Shown here one piece after another: positions 36,422 to 44,856 of a stretch of 64,000 nt of DNA (the first letter of the stretch is position 1; every line of letters starts with the position of its first letter). Both the position numbers and the translations under genes were made by a program. The notes below the pieces were generated by a model that was given only the letters and a program-made list of their open reading frames with translations, was not told the DNA's origin and did not search any database. Source of the DNA: Xanthobacteraceae bacterium (lineage in GTDB: Bacteria > Pseudomonadota > Alphaproteobacteria > Rhizobiales > Xanthobacteraceae); assembly GCA_022844485.1 (NCBI GenBank), contig JALHLQ010000014.1, positions 1-64,000 of the forward strand, in the 5' to 3' direction.

Positions 36422-37135
36422 CTAAAGAAGGAGCATCAGCGCGCCGGCACCGCCATGGCGGTGCGGGCGTCGTCCCGGTGCGCAGAAACGCCGCGCGTAG
36501 CGTTCCGCCAGGCTCTGCATGGTGAGCGCGTAAGAGCTGTGGCCGCTGCCGGTCCAGAGTCGCGCGAGATCGGCGAAGGTCACCGGCCGCTGCAATTTGC
36601 GCATCGTGTCCTGCACGTCGTCCTGCACCTGACGCGTGCGCTGCGCCACCGGCTCGGGGATCGGCGTGGTCGAATACATGAGCACGTGCTGCAAGTGCGC
36701 GAGCACGCCCGTGTATACGTCCATGAATTTCTCGCCCGGCCGGCCGCTGATGGCGGCGCCGACGCCGGCGAAGTTGTTGTCGGACGGCACGACCGAGGCA
36801 GGCGTGCCGTCCGGCCGGCGGAAGGTGAGATAACTGGTCTCGATCAGCATCTGGAAAAATGCATAATCCCAGCGCACGCCGACGCAAGCCCCGGGCGGAC
36901 GCGCGACGCACGCGCCGATGCGCTGGTAGAGCCTGGCGATGTCGGCAAAGCGCGGATCGATGACGCGGCGCGGCTTCACCGCCGCGTTGCGCTCCTCGAC
37001 GAATTGCATGAGCCTTGCCGGCGTGACGCAGGCCGGAACGGCATTGCCGCCGCCCGCCACGATCGGTGGCAGCGAGGCGGCATAGGCCGGCGCAGACAAC
37101 AGCAGTGCGAGCAGGACGACGAGCCTGGAGGGCAT
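36422..37135 (-). CDS. Secreted glucosaminidase-like protein
   Basis: A 237-residue protein with a signal peptide (1-20, ending PAYAAS). WDYAFFQMLIETSYLTFRRPDGTPASVVPSDNNFAGVGA resembles the glucosaminidase (GH73-like) core, with Glu in MLIETSY and the NNFAGVG motif. Later residues contain conserved MDVYTGVLAHLQHVLMYS. It probably cuts glycan strands of peptidoglycan. Start ATG 37135 (MPSRLVVLL). Confidence 0.75.
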   Translation of the reverse strand: MPSRLVVLLALLLSAPAYAASLPPIVAGGGNAVPACVTPARLMQFVEERNAAVKPRRVIDPRFADIARLYQRIGACVARPPGACVGVRWDYAFFQMLIETSYLTFRRPDGTPASVVPSDNNFAGVGAAISGRPGEKFMDVYTGVLAHLQHVLMYSTTPIPEPVAQRTRQVQDDVQDTMRKLQRPVTFADLARLWTGSGHSSYALTMQSLAERYARRFCAPGRRPHRHGGAGALMLLL

Positions 37136-37227
37136 GATACGCAACCCGGACAAGGGCTCCGGGAATAGGCCAATTTAGTTAAATTTCTCATGCCGCCCCG
37201 GTGATCGCCCCGCGCGCGGCCGAAAGC

Positions 37228-37578
37228 TCAGGGGGCTTCCGCGATCTTGCGCGGCACGTCGTGCACGACCATGCGCCCGTCCGGGCAGATTTCCCGCTTG
37301 ATGCGGGCGGCGACCCGGCTGTGGTCCATATCCGGATTGCATAGTAGAACGTCGAGCAAAGTGAGACGGTATTCGGGCCACGTCGTCAGCACGATGTGCG
37401 ATTCCGCCAGGAACACGGCGACGGTCAGACCATGCGGCACATAGCGGACCTCATAATTGCCGATCACCGTGGCGCCCACCTCCTCCGCCGCGGCGCGCGC
37501 GGCCGCCGCCAGCACGCCCTCGTCCTCGATGGACGGCTTGCAGCCGTAGAGCTCGGCGAGCAGGTGGGTCATCATCAT
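37228..37578 (-). CDS. speD: S-adenosylmethionine decarboxylase proenzyme (SpeD)
   Basis: A 116-residue class 1b AdoMetDC-type protein. AESHIVLTTWPEY holds the self-cleavage Ser60 that would become the pyruvoyl group, and Cys80 (DVLLC) lies at the expected spacing. The His found five residues after the Ser in well-studied enzymes (IHTWPEY) is Thr here. It would supply decarboxylated SAM for aminopropyl transfer, most likely to the divergent BpsA-like enzyme 50 bases away. The N-terminal extension to 37662 would overlap that gene; three ATGs at 37578 fit better. Confidence 0.8.
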   Translation of the reverse strand: MMMTHLLAELYGCKPSIEDEGVLAAAARAAAEEVGATVIGNYEVRYVPHGLTVAVFLAESHIVLTTWPEYRLTLLDVLLCNPDMDHSRVAARIKREICPDGRMVVHDVPRKIAEAP

Positions 37579-37627
37579 GGTCGCGACAATCCTTCGGCAG
37601 CGCCCGTTGGGCCGGATGGCCGCTACC

Positions 37628-38779
37628 ATGGCTGAGCCGACGTTACTAGAGACGGTCGCCAAGGCGACTTCGCTGCGCGAGGGGCCGGCCGGCGTTTCGG
37701 CGGTGCTGCGCGCGGTTTACCGGGCGGGATCGCTGCGGCTGCAGGACGCCGCGCGGGCGGCGCGGCTGCCGCTGCCGGTGACCAGCGCGGTGCGCCGCGA
37801 GCTGGAAAAGGCGGGTCTCCTGGAGCGCAAGCACGGCCTGTCGCTCACGCACATGGGGCGCGACTTCGTCGAGCGCGACCTCGGCCTCGGCCAGACGGCC
37901 GACCTCGCCTGCCCCGCTTGCGAAGGGCGTGGCCTGATGATCCCGCACGACTGCCGGCCTTTGGTCGAGCAGCTCACCGCCATCCTGGCGCGCGCGCCGT
38001 CCGCCGACGTCACGCTCGACCAGGCGCCCTGCGCGCCGGAAACCGCCGTCCTGCGCGCGCTGCTGATGCTGCAAAACGGCGCCCTGGAAGGAAAGCGCGT
38101 GCTGATGCTGGGCGACGACGATTCCGTCTCGCTCGCCGTCGGGCTCGTGGCGAAGTCGCTCGGCCGTGCCGACCTGACGCGGCGGCTCAGCGTCATCGAC
38201 GTCGACGGCCGCTGGCTGTCATTTCTGAAGGACGCGGGCGCGGCGGAAGGGATCGCGATCGAGACGGTGCAGCACGACTTGCGCCAGCCGCTGCCGGAGG
38301 GACTGGCGCATGCGTTCGACACGGTGGAGACCGACCCGCCCTATACGCTCGATGGCGCGCGCCTGTTCCTGACGCGAGCCGGCGAGGCGCTGGCGGGCGA
38401 CGGGCACTGCTATTTCTCCTTCGCGCAGTGGCCGCCGGCGCAGGCGCTCGACTTGCAGCGGGCCTTCGTCGAACTGGGCTTCGCCGCGCAGGCGGCGCGG
38501 CCGGGCTTCAACCGCTATCCGGGCGCCACCGTGCTCGGCAATACCGGCCAGCTCATCGAACTCGCGCATGTTGGCCAAACGGCCGAAGCCGCCGAATGGA
38601 CCGGGCCGCTCTATACCGCCGAGATCAATCCGCGCGTGCGCACTTATGTGTGCGCCGATTGCGGCACCTCGACGACCTTGGGCAAGAACGGCGAGCCCGA
38701 CACCATCGAGGCGCTGAAGGCCGCCGGCTGCCGTTCCTGCGGCGGACACACCTTCCGCCGCCAGGCCGGCGTGCGCTAG
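37628..38779 (+). CDS. BpsA-like branched-chain polyamine synthase
   Basis: A 383-residue protein: an N-terminal winged helix (about 20-90), Cys95-x2-Cys98, then an aminopropyltransferase Rossmann domain with LMLGDDDSVSLAVGL (GDDD at 162-165) and TVETDPPYT (DPPY 236-239), and a C-terminal YVCADCGTS/CRSCGGH zinc site. This layout is that of bis-aminopropyl spermidine synthase (BpsA) of thermophiles, which makes N4-branched polyamines. Next to speD it forms a two-gene polyamine unit. The start could also be ATG 37616. Confidence 0.82.
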   Translation: MAEPTLLETVAKATSLREGPAGVSAVLRAVYRAGSLRLQDAARAARLPLPVTSAVRRELEKAGLLERKHGLSLTHMGRDFVERDLGLGQTADLACPACEGRGLMIPHDCRPLVEQLTAILARAPSADVTLDQAPCAPETAVLRALLMLQNGALEGKRVLMLGDDDSVSLAVGLVAKSLGRADLTRRLSVIDVDGRWLSFLKDAGAAEGIAIETVQHDLRQPLPEGLAHAFDTVETDPPYTLDGARLFLTRAGEALAGDGHCYFSFAQWPPAQALDLQRAFVELGFAAQAARPGFNRYPGATVLGNTGQLIELAHVGQTAEAAEWTGPLYTAEINPRVRTYVCADCGTSTTLGKNGEPDTIEALKAAGCRSCGGHTFRRQAGVR

Positions 38780-38835
38780 TGGTCCGATTCTAGCAACCGC
38801 TTGCGATCCGCGCGGCGGGACGCTATCGCCTGCAC

Positions 38836-39318
38836 ATGGAGAAAAGCATGAACGACAAGCCGCGCGCCCGCCTGCGCCGCCTCGAGGAAAGGGACATCGA
38901 GACCGTCGCCGGCTTCGAGCGCGAGATCGCCAAGATTTCCTTCCCGGACGATCCGATCACCGACCTCGGCTTCTACATGAACAAGGTCGAGAAGCTGCTG
39001 CACGACGATAACGCGGCCTGCTTCGTCGCCGAGGACGACACCGGCGTGGTCGGCTGGGCCAACGTCAGCCAGCGGCGCAATTTCATCACCAAGGAGCGCT
39101 ACGCCGACTTCCACAGCATCTATGTCAGCCCGACGCAGCGCGGCGGCGGCGTGGTGTCGATGCTGGTCGAGGCGGTGTTCGACTATTGCCGCGAGAAGAA
39201 GTACGGCCATGTCGTGTTCCGCACGCGCGCGACCAACGAGCCGATGAAAAAGGTGCTGGCGCGCGTCGGCTTCGTGCCGACGCAGATCTACTACGAGAAG
39301 CATTTCGATAAGGGCTAA
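38836..39318 (+). CDS. GNAT family N-acetyltransferase
   Basis: A 160-residue acetyltransferase with the GNAT fold: RRLEERDIETVAGFER at the start, FVAEDDTGVVGWANVSQ, then IYVSPTQRGGGVVSMLVEAV as the acetyl-CoA loop (variant of QxxGxG/A) and RVGFVPTQIYYEKHF. Substrate unknown. ATG 38848 (MNDKPRARL) is an alternative start. Confidence 0.85.
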   Translation: MEKSMNDKPRARLRRLEERDIETVAGFEREIAKISFPDDPITDLGFYMNKVEKLLHDDNAACFVAEDDTGVVGWANVSQRRNFITKERYADFHSIYVSPTQRGGGVVSMLVEAVFDYCREKKYGHVVFRTRATNEPMKKVLARVGFVPTQIYYEKHFDKG

Positions 39319-39339
39319 CGCGCCGCCCACCCTCCGCTC

Positions 39340-39418
39340 ATTCCCGCGAAAGCGGGAATCCAGGGGCAGTTGCAGGGTTAGCATTTCTTCCGCGCTGGGT
39401 CCCCGCTTGCGCGGGGAC
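39340..39418. repeat. REP-like pair of palindromes
   Basis: Two short hairpins lie between the GNAT gene and rsmJ: ATTCCCGC-GAAA-GCGGGAAT (39340-39359) and GTCCCCGC-TTGC-GCGGGGAC (39399-39418), each with an 8-bp perfect stem and a four-base loop. They resemble the dispersed REP-type elements of proteobacteria that read DSRFRGNE when translated. They may also end the two convergent transcripts. Confidence 0.7.
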
Positions 39419-39436
39419 GAACGGTTGAGCTGATCA

Positions 39437-40072
39437 CTAGCGCCGCGTCATGAAGACGTCGTAGCGCACCGTCTTGCCCAGGAACTGGTGCGACGGCTTC
39501 GGCAGGCCCGCAAGCGGAGCCGCGCGCAGCGGCCATTTCAGCACGACGCGATCGCGCGCGGCGGCGAGCGCCGCCTGCATCAGTTCGAGCGAGTCCGCAT
39601 CCGGGCCGACCAGATCGCGCAACAGGCGCATCTCCTGCTTGACCAGCGCGGCGCTGCCACGCGCCGGATGCATCGGGTCGACGAGGATCACGTCGGCCTG
39701 CATCTCGCGCAGCAGCTCGCGCGCGTCGCCGTGAATGAGCGTCATGCGCGCGACGATGGCCGCAAGCTCCGCACCGGCCGCGGCGGCTTTCGCCAGGCCT
39801 TCGCGCAACAGCGCATGCACCTGCGGCGCGCGCTCGATCAACGTGACAGGCGCGCCCAACGACGCCAGCAGAAAGGCGTCGCGGCCGAGCCCGGCGGTGG
39901 CGTCGATGACGCTCGGGATATGGCCCTTGCCGAAGCCCGCCGCCTTGGCGAGCGCCGAGCCGCGCGCGCCGCCGTGGCGCATCCGGTAGCCCATGGCGCC
40001 GCCGACGAAGTCGATGGCAATCGCCGGTGCGTCGCGGGCTTTCTTGCGCGGTTTGGCGCGGTCTAGCGGCAT
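39437..40072 (-). CDS. rsmJ: 16S rRNA (guanine-1516-N2)-methyltransferase RsmJ
   Basis: A 211-residue methyltransferase. IAIDFVGGAMGYRMRHGGARG is the family opening, VIDATAGLGRDAFLLASLGAPVTLIER the SAM-binding region and ADVILVDPMHP the catalytic loop. RsmJ methylates G1516 of 16S rRNA. Start ATG 40072 (MPLDRAKPRK); starting at 40120 would place codons across the tRNA-derived repeat at 40087-40115. Confidence 0.88.
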   Translation of the reverse strand: MPLDRAKPRKKARDAPAIAIDFVGGAMGYRMRHGGARGSALAKAAGFGKGHIPSVIDATAGLGRDAFLLASLGAPVTLIERAPQVHALLREGLAKAAAAGAELAAIVARMTLIHGDARELLREMQADVILVDPMHPARGSAALVKQEMRLLRDLVGPDADSLELMQAALAAARDRVVLKWPLRAAPLAGLPKPSHQFLGKTVRYDVFMTRR

Positions 40073-40086
40073 GGGACGATGATTGA

Positions 40087-40115
40087 AGCGGGCGAAGGGA
40101 AGCGAACCCTCGTAT
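40087..40115 (-). repeat. tRNA-Gly 3'-end duplicate (att-like remnant)
   Basis: These 29 bases match 41787-41815, the acceptor and T-arm part of the tRNA-Gly gene, with one mismatch (G at 40102 versus T at 41802), in the same orientation. The copy lies on the 3' side of the tRNA, 1.7 kb away, as expected for an attachment site displaced by integration into a tRNA 3' end. No other part of the tRNA is present. Confidence 0.75.
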
Positions 40116-40237
40116 ACCACGCTTGCGCCAGGCTTGGGCTCGACCGTGCCGTAATGGGGGGCAATTGCCGCCGCACGAGGGACACCGTAGACTTAATCCC
40201 TACAGTGCCGCACCATTTCCATCCGGGGATAGAACTC

Positions 40238-40834
40238 GTGTTGATACGCCAAGTTGCGACCTTGGCTGCAATCGCCGCCCTGCTCGGTCCCGTCAGTCTC
40301 GCGCAAGCCCAGTCCGACAACGAGCGGGAAGAGATGCTGCGCGGCGGCGCGACCAAGAAGGGCATCTACAACATCTTTGGCTTGGACGGGACCGGCCTCG
40401 GCCGCACCAGCGTGCGATATGATAGTAAGTATGCGCCAGGCACCATCGTCATCAACACGGCAGAGCGGCGGCTTTATCTCGTGCAAGGCGGCGGCTCGGC
40501 GCTACGCTACGGCGTCGGTGTCGGCCGGGACGGTTTCCGGTGGAAGGGCACGCACAAGATCACCGCGAAAAAAGAAGCTCCAGATTGGACGGCGCCACCG
40601 GAGATGATCGCGCGGCAAAGGGATGTGCCGAGGCACATGAAGGGCGGCGATCCGGAAAATCCGCTCGGCACGCACGCGATGTATCTCGGCAGTACGCTCT
40701 ACCGGATCCACGGCTCGAACGATCCGGATTCGGTCGGCGAGGCGGAATCATCCGGCTGCTTCCGGATGAGGAACGAAGACGTCGCAGATCTCTATAAGCG
40801 GGTGCCGGTCGGCACAACCGTCGTGGTGCAGTAA
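40238..40834 (+). CDS. L,D-transpeptidase (YkuD)
   Basis: A 198-residue secreted protein with a signal peptide (1-25, ending SLAQAQ). The YkuD domain shows GTIVINTAERRLYLVQGG, YRIHGSNDPDSVG and the catalytic Cys in SSGCFRMRN. The start is uncertain: GTG 40238 gives a normal signal peptide and follows CCGGGGAT; an ATG at 40154 is in frame. It lies between the tRNA-Gly gene and its partial copy, hence possibly on a small integrated segment. Paralogue of 33473-34123. Confidence 0.85.
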   Translation: MLIRQVATLAAIAALLGPVSLAQAQSDNEREEMLRGGATKKGIYNIFGLDGTGLGRTSVRYDSKYAPGTIVINTAERRLYLVQGGGSALRYGVGVGRDGFRWKGTHKITAKKEAPDWTAPPEMIARQRDVPRHMKGGDPENPLGTHAMYLGSTLYRIHGSNDPDSVGEAESSGCFRMRNEDVADLYKRVPVGTTVVVQ

Positions 40835-41001
40835 AAGGCCGCCACATTGCTCGGCATCATTACGCCGACTTCGATCCTGCTGCGCGCCACCGACCTGATC
40901 GAACAGGCATCATTGTTTGCTGACCGCCTTTGAGGGAATTGGAGCGGGGGTGCACTTAGCGCGCTTTGGCACTCACGTTCGAGATGTGGTGAGATGCGAT
41001 G

Positions 41002-41547
41002 TTATTTGGCGTTCGCGAGTCTCACAATCGCATCCCGAACGTCGAACATGCCAAAGATAAACAGTGCGAGAGATAGGAGCCCGGCAACGACAGCCAGGAT
41101 ATGAAAGAACCCTTTGAGGCGCGCCCATCGGCCGGTGCTGGGTTCGTTTGGGCGAACGTAGGGATGTTCCCAATGCTTCGTCATGGACGCGGCATGGCCG
41201 ACCGTTGCGTAGTTCGTGAAGTAAGAAAGTGCGAGACCCGCCACGGCAAACGCGACACCGTAGGCAAACAACATCAAACTGCCAGCAACATCGGCAAGCT
41301 GAGACACTCTTATGCGGTTTTGAGAGACCATTCCACCGATAAAGGCTAACACTGAAACAGCCGCGCCGCCGTTGATGAGAAGCGCGGCCCGAAGGGCAGC
41401 GTCACCGCTTTTGACGGTCGCTTCGTTTAACTTGTCGGTGAACTGACTATTCTGGTCGTGAGCGCGGTGGGCGTCTTCACGCCCCAGCTCATGAACCCAC
41501 TTTTGGTGGTCGTAGGGCGGTTCGGCGGATGTCTGCTCGTTGCTCAC
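41002..41547 (-). CDS. Hypothetical membrane protein
   Basis: A 181-residue protein starting with GTG 41547, with a perfect AGGAGG seven bases upstream. A charged N-terminal stretch (1-50, rich in His, Asp and Gln) precedes three hydrophobic segments (about 53-75, 82-105, 145-165). No family recognised. It lies between the tRNA-Gly gene and its 3'-end copy. Confidence 0.7.
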   Translation of the reverse strand: MSNEQTSAEPPYDHQKWVHELGREDAHRAHDQNSQFTDKLNEATVKSGDAALRAALLINGGAAVSVLAFIGGMVSQNRIRVSQLADVAGSLMLFAYGVAFAVAGLALSYFTNYATVGHAASMTKHWEHPYVRPNEPSTGRWARLKGFFHILAVVAGLLSLALFIFGMFDVRDAIVRLANAK

Positions 41548-41783
41548 TAGCTTTCCTCCTTAATACCGAACTTGGTCTTCCGTTCGTCACTGTTGCCTTA
41601 TGAGCAGGTCCTTCGCTGCACTATATTCCGCTCGGAACAGATTTCTGGACCCCTTGGCACTCCCATACCCCGCTCAGGTGCGCCGCAAGGACGAGCTTCT
41701 CTCAACAAGACGTTAAACGGGTTCGAATTTGGCTGTTCTCAACGAGGTGCGCTGTGCGTGCGTCTTTGACAATGCGTGAAAAA

Positions 41784-41857
41784 TGGAGCGGGCGAAGGGA
41801 ATCGAACCCTCGTATGCAGCTTGGGAAGCTGCCGTTCTACCATTGAACTACGCCCGC
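41784..41857 (-). tRNA. tRNA-Gly (anticodon CCC)
   Basis: On the minus strand the 74 bases fold as a cloverleaf: acceptor GCGGGCG / CGCCCGC, D-arm GTTC..GAAC, anticodon stem GCAGC / GCTGC with loop TTCCCAA (anticodon CCC), T-arm with GGTTCGATTCC, discriminator T and encoded CCA. Its 3' half is duplicated at 40087-40115. Confidence 0.97.
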
Positions 41858-42184
41858 ATACGCACGTTTTCCGATTTTTGGCTCCGATTTGGCTCCGCTT
41901 TCGATTTTGAAAGTGGAAGTTGAATATACGAAATTATCCTTTAACATTTCAACCGCCCAACTCTGCTGCGGCTGTCTCTGGACATCGAAGTACGGCGATA
42001 CGTCGCGCTTCGATAAGCGGGTTCTTATGCAGTCACGCTCCACCACACGGCCGAATGTAACCGGTTTCAGGTAACGCCTTGGTGGGTATCGGCATCTCCA
42101 AACCAAGACATCAGCGTCGCAACTCACCTTCGACGATACTCTACCATCTCCGCAAAGGTTGCCTGTTGTTACCTACCGAAGGCT
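41858..42184. other. Intergenic spacer at the chromosome/island border
   Basis: I see no gene or strong structure. It should contain the tRNA promoter. Base composition is visibly less GC-rich than to the left of the tRNA. Confidence 0.4.
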
Positions 42185-43318
42185 TCAAGTAAAATCCTTT
42201 AGCAGGCGCTTGAACTGATCCACATAGCGGTCATATCCGTTCTCTTCGCTTATCCGAAGTGCGTCACGAATCTTTTTAGCCGCATCCGTCGCATCTGCAC
42301 CTTGGCGGTCGGCCGCGATGATTTCAGCTTCACTCCTGACAAGCTGCACGTGGCGCAGAAGCGAGCCTCCCTCGCTATCCTTGGAAGATCGGCGCGCATT
42401 CCAGGCGCGCTCGATGATCTCGTGTCCGCGTTCCGGGTCGAGATTTGACCAACCCCGAGCCAAGCCTTCAAGTACAAACGCCTCTTCACCGCTTCCGATT
42501 TTCCCGCTGGTAGCGTCAAGGAGGCGCTGAATCAAGCACTCTATTCGCTCCAAAGCCTCCCTGTTCTTCACTTTCCCGGCGTTGATTGCCGTAGCGCGCA
42601 AGACCTCGGGCTGCCACGCAAATGGTATCGCATCCTGATGCTCAATCAATTTCATGCTCTGGCCGAAGGCTTCATCGACTTCACCGCTCACATAGGTGGC
42701 CCCTTCCGTCGCGAGTTGTGCATAAAAATGCGTAACTTCGTTCGCGCACGCATCCTCGACAATCCGCAAGCGAGCAAGAACGTCGGCAACGGCACCGCGC
42801 TTCACATCTGCACGCGAGAGAAAGTCCAGCCCTGCCTTGCATTGCTCAACAAGCAACTCCGCAAGGCGGGCAAGCACGTGAAAATGAGTTGGTGACCACG
42901 CAAGTTCCCTGATCCGGTCGAAGATATGTCCGGCATCCCGTTCACAAAGGGTCATCGCGATGCGCGGTTGGCCGGATCTGCGCATCTGGCGCGCAAACGC
43001 GATACTTTGATCCACGAACTCCACGAGCTCGGCGGGGCGTTGACCACGCAACATAAATGCAGGTGGAACGGCGTCAGCCTCGCGCTTCCAGGCAAAATAC
43101 AGCGGCTCGAATTCCTTGTCGTTCAGGGCTAGCGCCTTGCTGATCGCGTGCAGCTGCCCGAGTGTTGGAAACAGTGATCCATTTTCCCACTTGCTTATGT
43201 AGGAATCTGGAACGCCGATATCGTTTGCGAGCGCAACCTGCAGGCGACCGTGCGCCTTGCGGACACTTCTCAACGCGTCGCCGAACTTGCCCTTAAAATC
43301 GACTTGCCCGCCAGACAT
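42185..43318 (-). CDS. XRE-family regulator with a large C-terminal domain
   Basis: A 377-residue protein. Residues 8-65 form an XRE helix-turn-helix (FGDALRSVRKAHGRLQVALANDIGVPDSYISKWENGSLFPTLGQL). The remaining 300 residues are helical and may form TPR-like repeats, without a recognised enzymatic motif. It is the last gene of the RNR-like/Nudix/HD operon, 11 bases after the HD gene, so it probably autoregulates the operon or senses its product. Confidence 0.8.
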   Translation of the reverse strand: MSGGQVDFKGKFGDALRSVRKAHGRLQVALANDIGVPDSYISKWENGSLFPTLGQLHAISKALALNDKEFEPLYFAWKREADAVPPAFMLRGQRPAELVEFVDQSIAFARQMRRSGQPRIAMTLCERDAGHIFDRIRELAWSPTHFHVLARLAELLVEQCKAGLDFLSRADVKRGAVADVLARLRIVEDACANEVTHFYAQLATEGATYVSGEVDEAFGQSMKLIEHQDAIPFAWQPEVLRATAINAGKVKNREALERIECLIQRLLDATSGKIGSGEEAFVLEGLARGWSNLDPERGHEIIERAWNARRSSKDSEGGSLLRHVQLVRSEAEIIAADRQGADATDAAKKIRDALRISEENGYDRYVDQFKRLLKDFT

Positions 43319-43329
43319 GACTTCGTGTG

Positions 43330-44346
43330 CTACTGCACCCTCCGCACCAAGCGCCCGTCGGCGCTAATTTTCACGATGTTAGTCCATACAGTCGCCATGT
43401 CCGGCCTGAGGTGCGACAACGGCACGACTTTGCCTGCGGCTAGAACCGGCGGATCAATCGTCCGTCCCTTGCTGTAGACTCGCCTTTCCCCAAGCGCTTC
43501 GTCTGCCACCACCTCTTTGATCGAGAGCAGCGTCTTAAGCCTGATGCGCAATGCTTCGTGCGCGGTGAGCTTGTCCAGTATGGCTGAGTCGACCCCGACA
43601 AGATCATCCCGGCTCACTACTCCATCGCGCATGGCGTCCCTGATGATGCTCGCGAACTCGTCATGCACGTAGAGTTCGAGTGGATTCATGAAGAGCTGCT
43701 CGACGAGGTAAGAATACCATCCGACAAAACGCTCAGCCATATCTTGACGCATGCACACTACCACGCCGTCGAAGACGGATAGTGCACCAACGAAATCGCG
43801 CGCGTCGAGCGCCTTAATGTGCCCGAAACGCACCAAGTCTCTGAGCGTATAATCGATGCGATCTGCGCAGAGCGCCGGCGCGGGGGCATCCACAATCTTC
43901 AGGTTTCCGGGTTCAAAAAGAAGCTCCCATGCCAGACGGTGTTCACGCAAGATTTCCGGCAAGTCCGAGTCTTGGACGACCGACCTGAATATGCTCTCGT
44001 GAAATTGCTCTTTCCTGTCTCGGAACACGTAGTCGACTGTGTGCGAAAATGCAGTATGCGAGACATCCTGCAACAGCCCAGCAGCTTGCTCCATAACGGA
44101 CCCGCCGAGCGCCCGCGTCAACAACATCACCCCGACGCTATGTTCGAAGCGGCTAACGGACCGGCCCTGCCGAACCAGCGAGCTAGCGCCCGCCTGGCTC
44201 ACATAGCGTAACCGGTTCACGGCGCGTGATGACAGGAGGTCGAGCAACAATGGCTCTTTGACTTCCTGTGGACCGTATACATCGTCACTGATGCTGGTGG
44301 GTCTGGCGCTCATTCCCTCTCTCGTTACCGCTACCTGGGTTTGCAT
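43330..44346 (-). CDS. HD-domain phosphohydrolase
   Basis: A 338-residue protein. The HD signature is FEHSVGVMLLTRALGG (His) and GLLQDVSHTAFSHTVDYVF (HD-type metal site), followed by ALCADRIDYTLRDLV, the pattern of dGTPase/SAMHD1-like phosphohydrolases. Such enzymes remove triphosphate or phosphate from nucleotides. Its ATG directly follows the Nudix stop with no spacer. An internal ATG 12 codons in is possible. Confidence 0.85.
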   Translation of the reverse strand: MQTQVAVTREGMSARPTSISDDVYGPQEVKEPLLLDLLSSRAVNRLRYVSQAGASSLVRQGRSVSRFEHSVGVMLLTRALGGSVMEQAAGLLQDVSHTAFSHTVDYVFRDRKEQFHESIFRSVVQDSDLPEILREHRLAWELLFEPGNLKIVDAPAPALCADRIDYTLRDLVRFGHIKALDARDFVGALSVFDGVVVCMRQDMAERFVGWYSYLVEQLFMNPLELYVHDEFASIIRDAMRDGVVSRDDLVGVDSAILDKLTAHEALRIRLKTLLSIKEVVADEALGERRVYSKGRTIDPPVLAAGKVVPLSHLRPDMATVWTNIVKISADGRLVRRVQ

Positions 44347-44841
44347 TTAAATCTCTACGAATTCGTCCGGCGCTGCATTCCTGCCCGCGCGTTGGAGAAG
44401 CGGTCCTATCCACTTGATGTTTTCGATCATCGGCGTGCAATGCGCGAGATCGTTCACGCGCACCCACCGGAATTCCGAGTATTCATCGCTCAGAACGATC
44501 TCTCCCTGGACGTGCTCGGCATAGAAGTGTGGTAGGATCATTCGGTTGCCGTCTTTTTTTGTGAAGAGGACATCGACACTATGGTGCGGCAGCAGCCGCA
44601 CTACGAAGGCCGAGCCGACCTCTTCATTCTTTTCGCGGCGAATGCCATCGACGATGGTGGCATCCTTGTGCTCCATCTTGCCGCCGATGAACGAGAACAC
44701 GCCATCGTAGTCGAGCTCGCCCTTCCGCCGGCACAGCAGAAGCTCCGACCGCGTCGCGCTAAACACCGCGAGTTTGGGGCAATATTGGAAAAACATTTCA
44801 TTCATGGGTCGTGCGGTTCTTGCATCCGTAAAACGGGCCAT
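44347..44841 (-). CDS. Nudix hydrolase
   Basis: A 164-residue protein. The Nudix box is GGKMEHKDATIVDGIRREKNEEVG; relative to GX5EX7REUXEEXGU the first Glu is Asp, and the RExxEExG part is intact, so activity is likely. Nudix enzymes hydrolyse nucleoside diphosphates linked to other groups. It lies between the RNR-like gene (15 bases) and the HD gene (no spacer). Confidence 0.87.
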   Translation of the reverse strand: MARFTDARTARPMNEMFFQYCPKLAVFSATRSELLLCRRKGELDYDGVFSFIGGKMEHKDATIVDGIRREKNEEVGSAFVVRLLPHHSVDVLFTKKDGNRMILPHFYAEHVQGEIVLSDEYSEFRWVRVNDLAHCTPMIENIKWIGPLLQRAGRNAAPDEFVEI

Positions 44842-44856
44842 TTCTCACATAGAATA

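Noticed and set aside
41889..42127. Short frames on both strands right of the tRNA
   Set aside because: They overlap each other and the tRNA flank and show no recognisable sequence.
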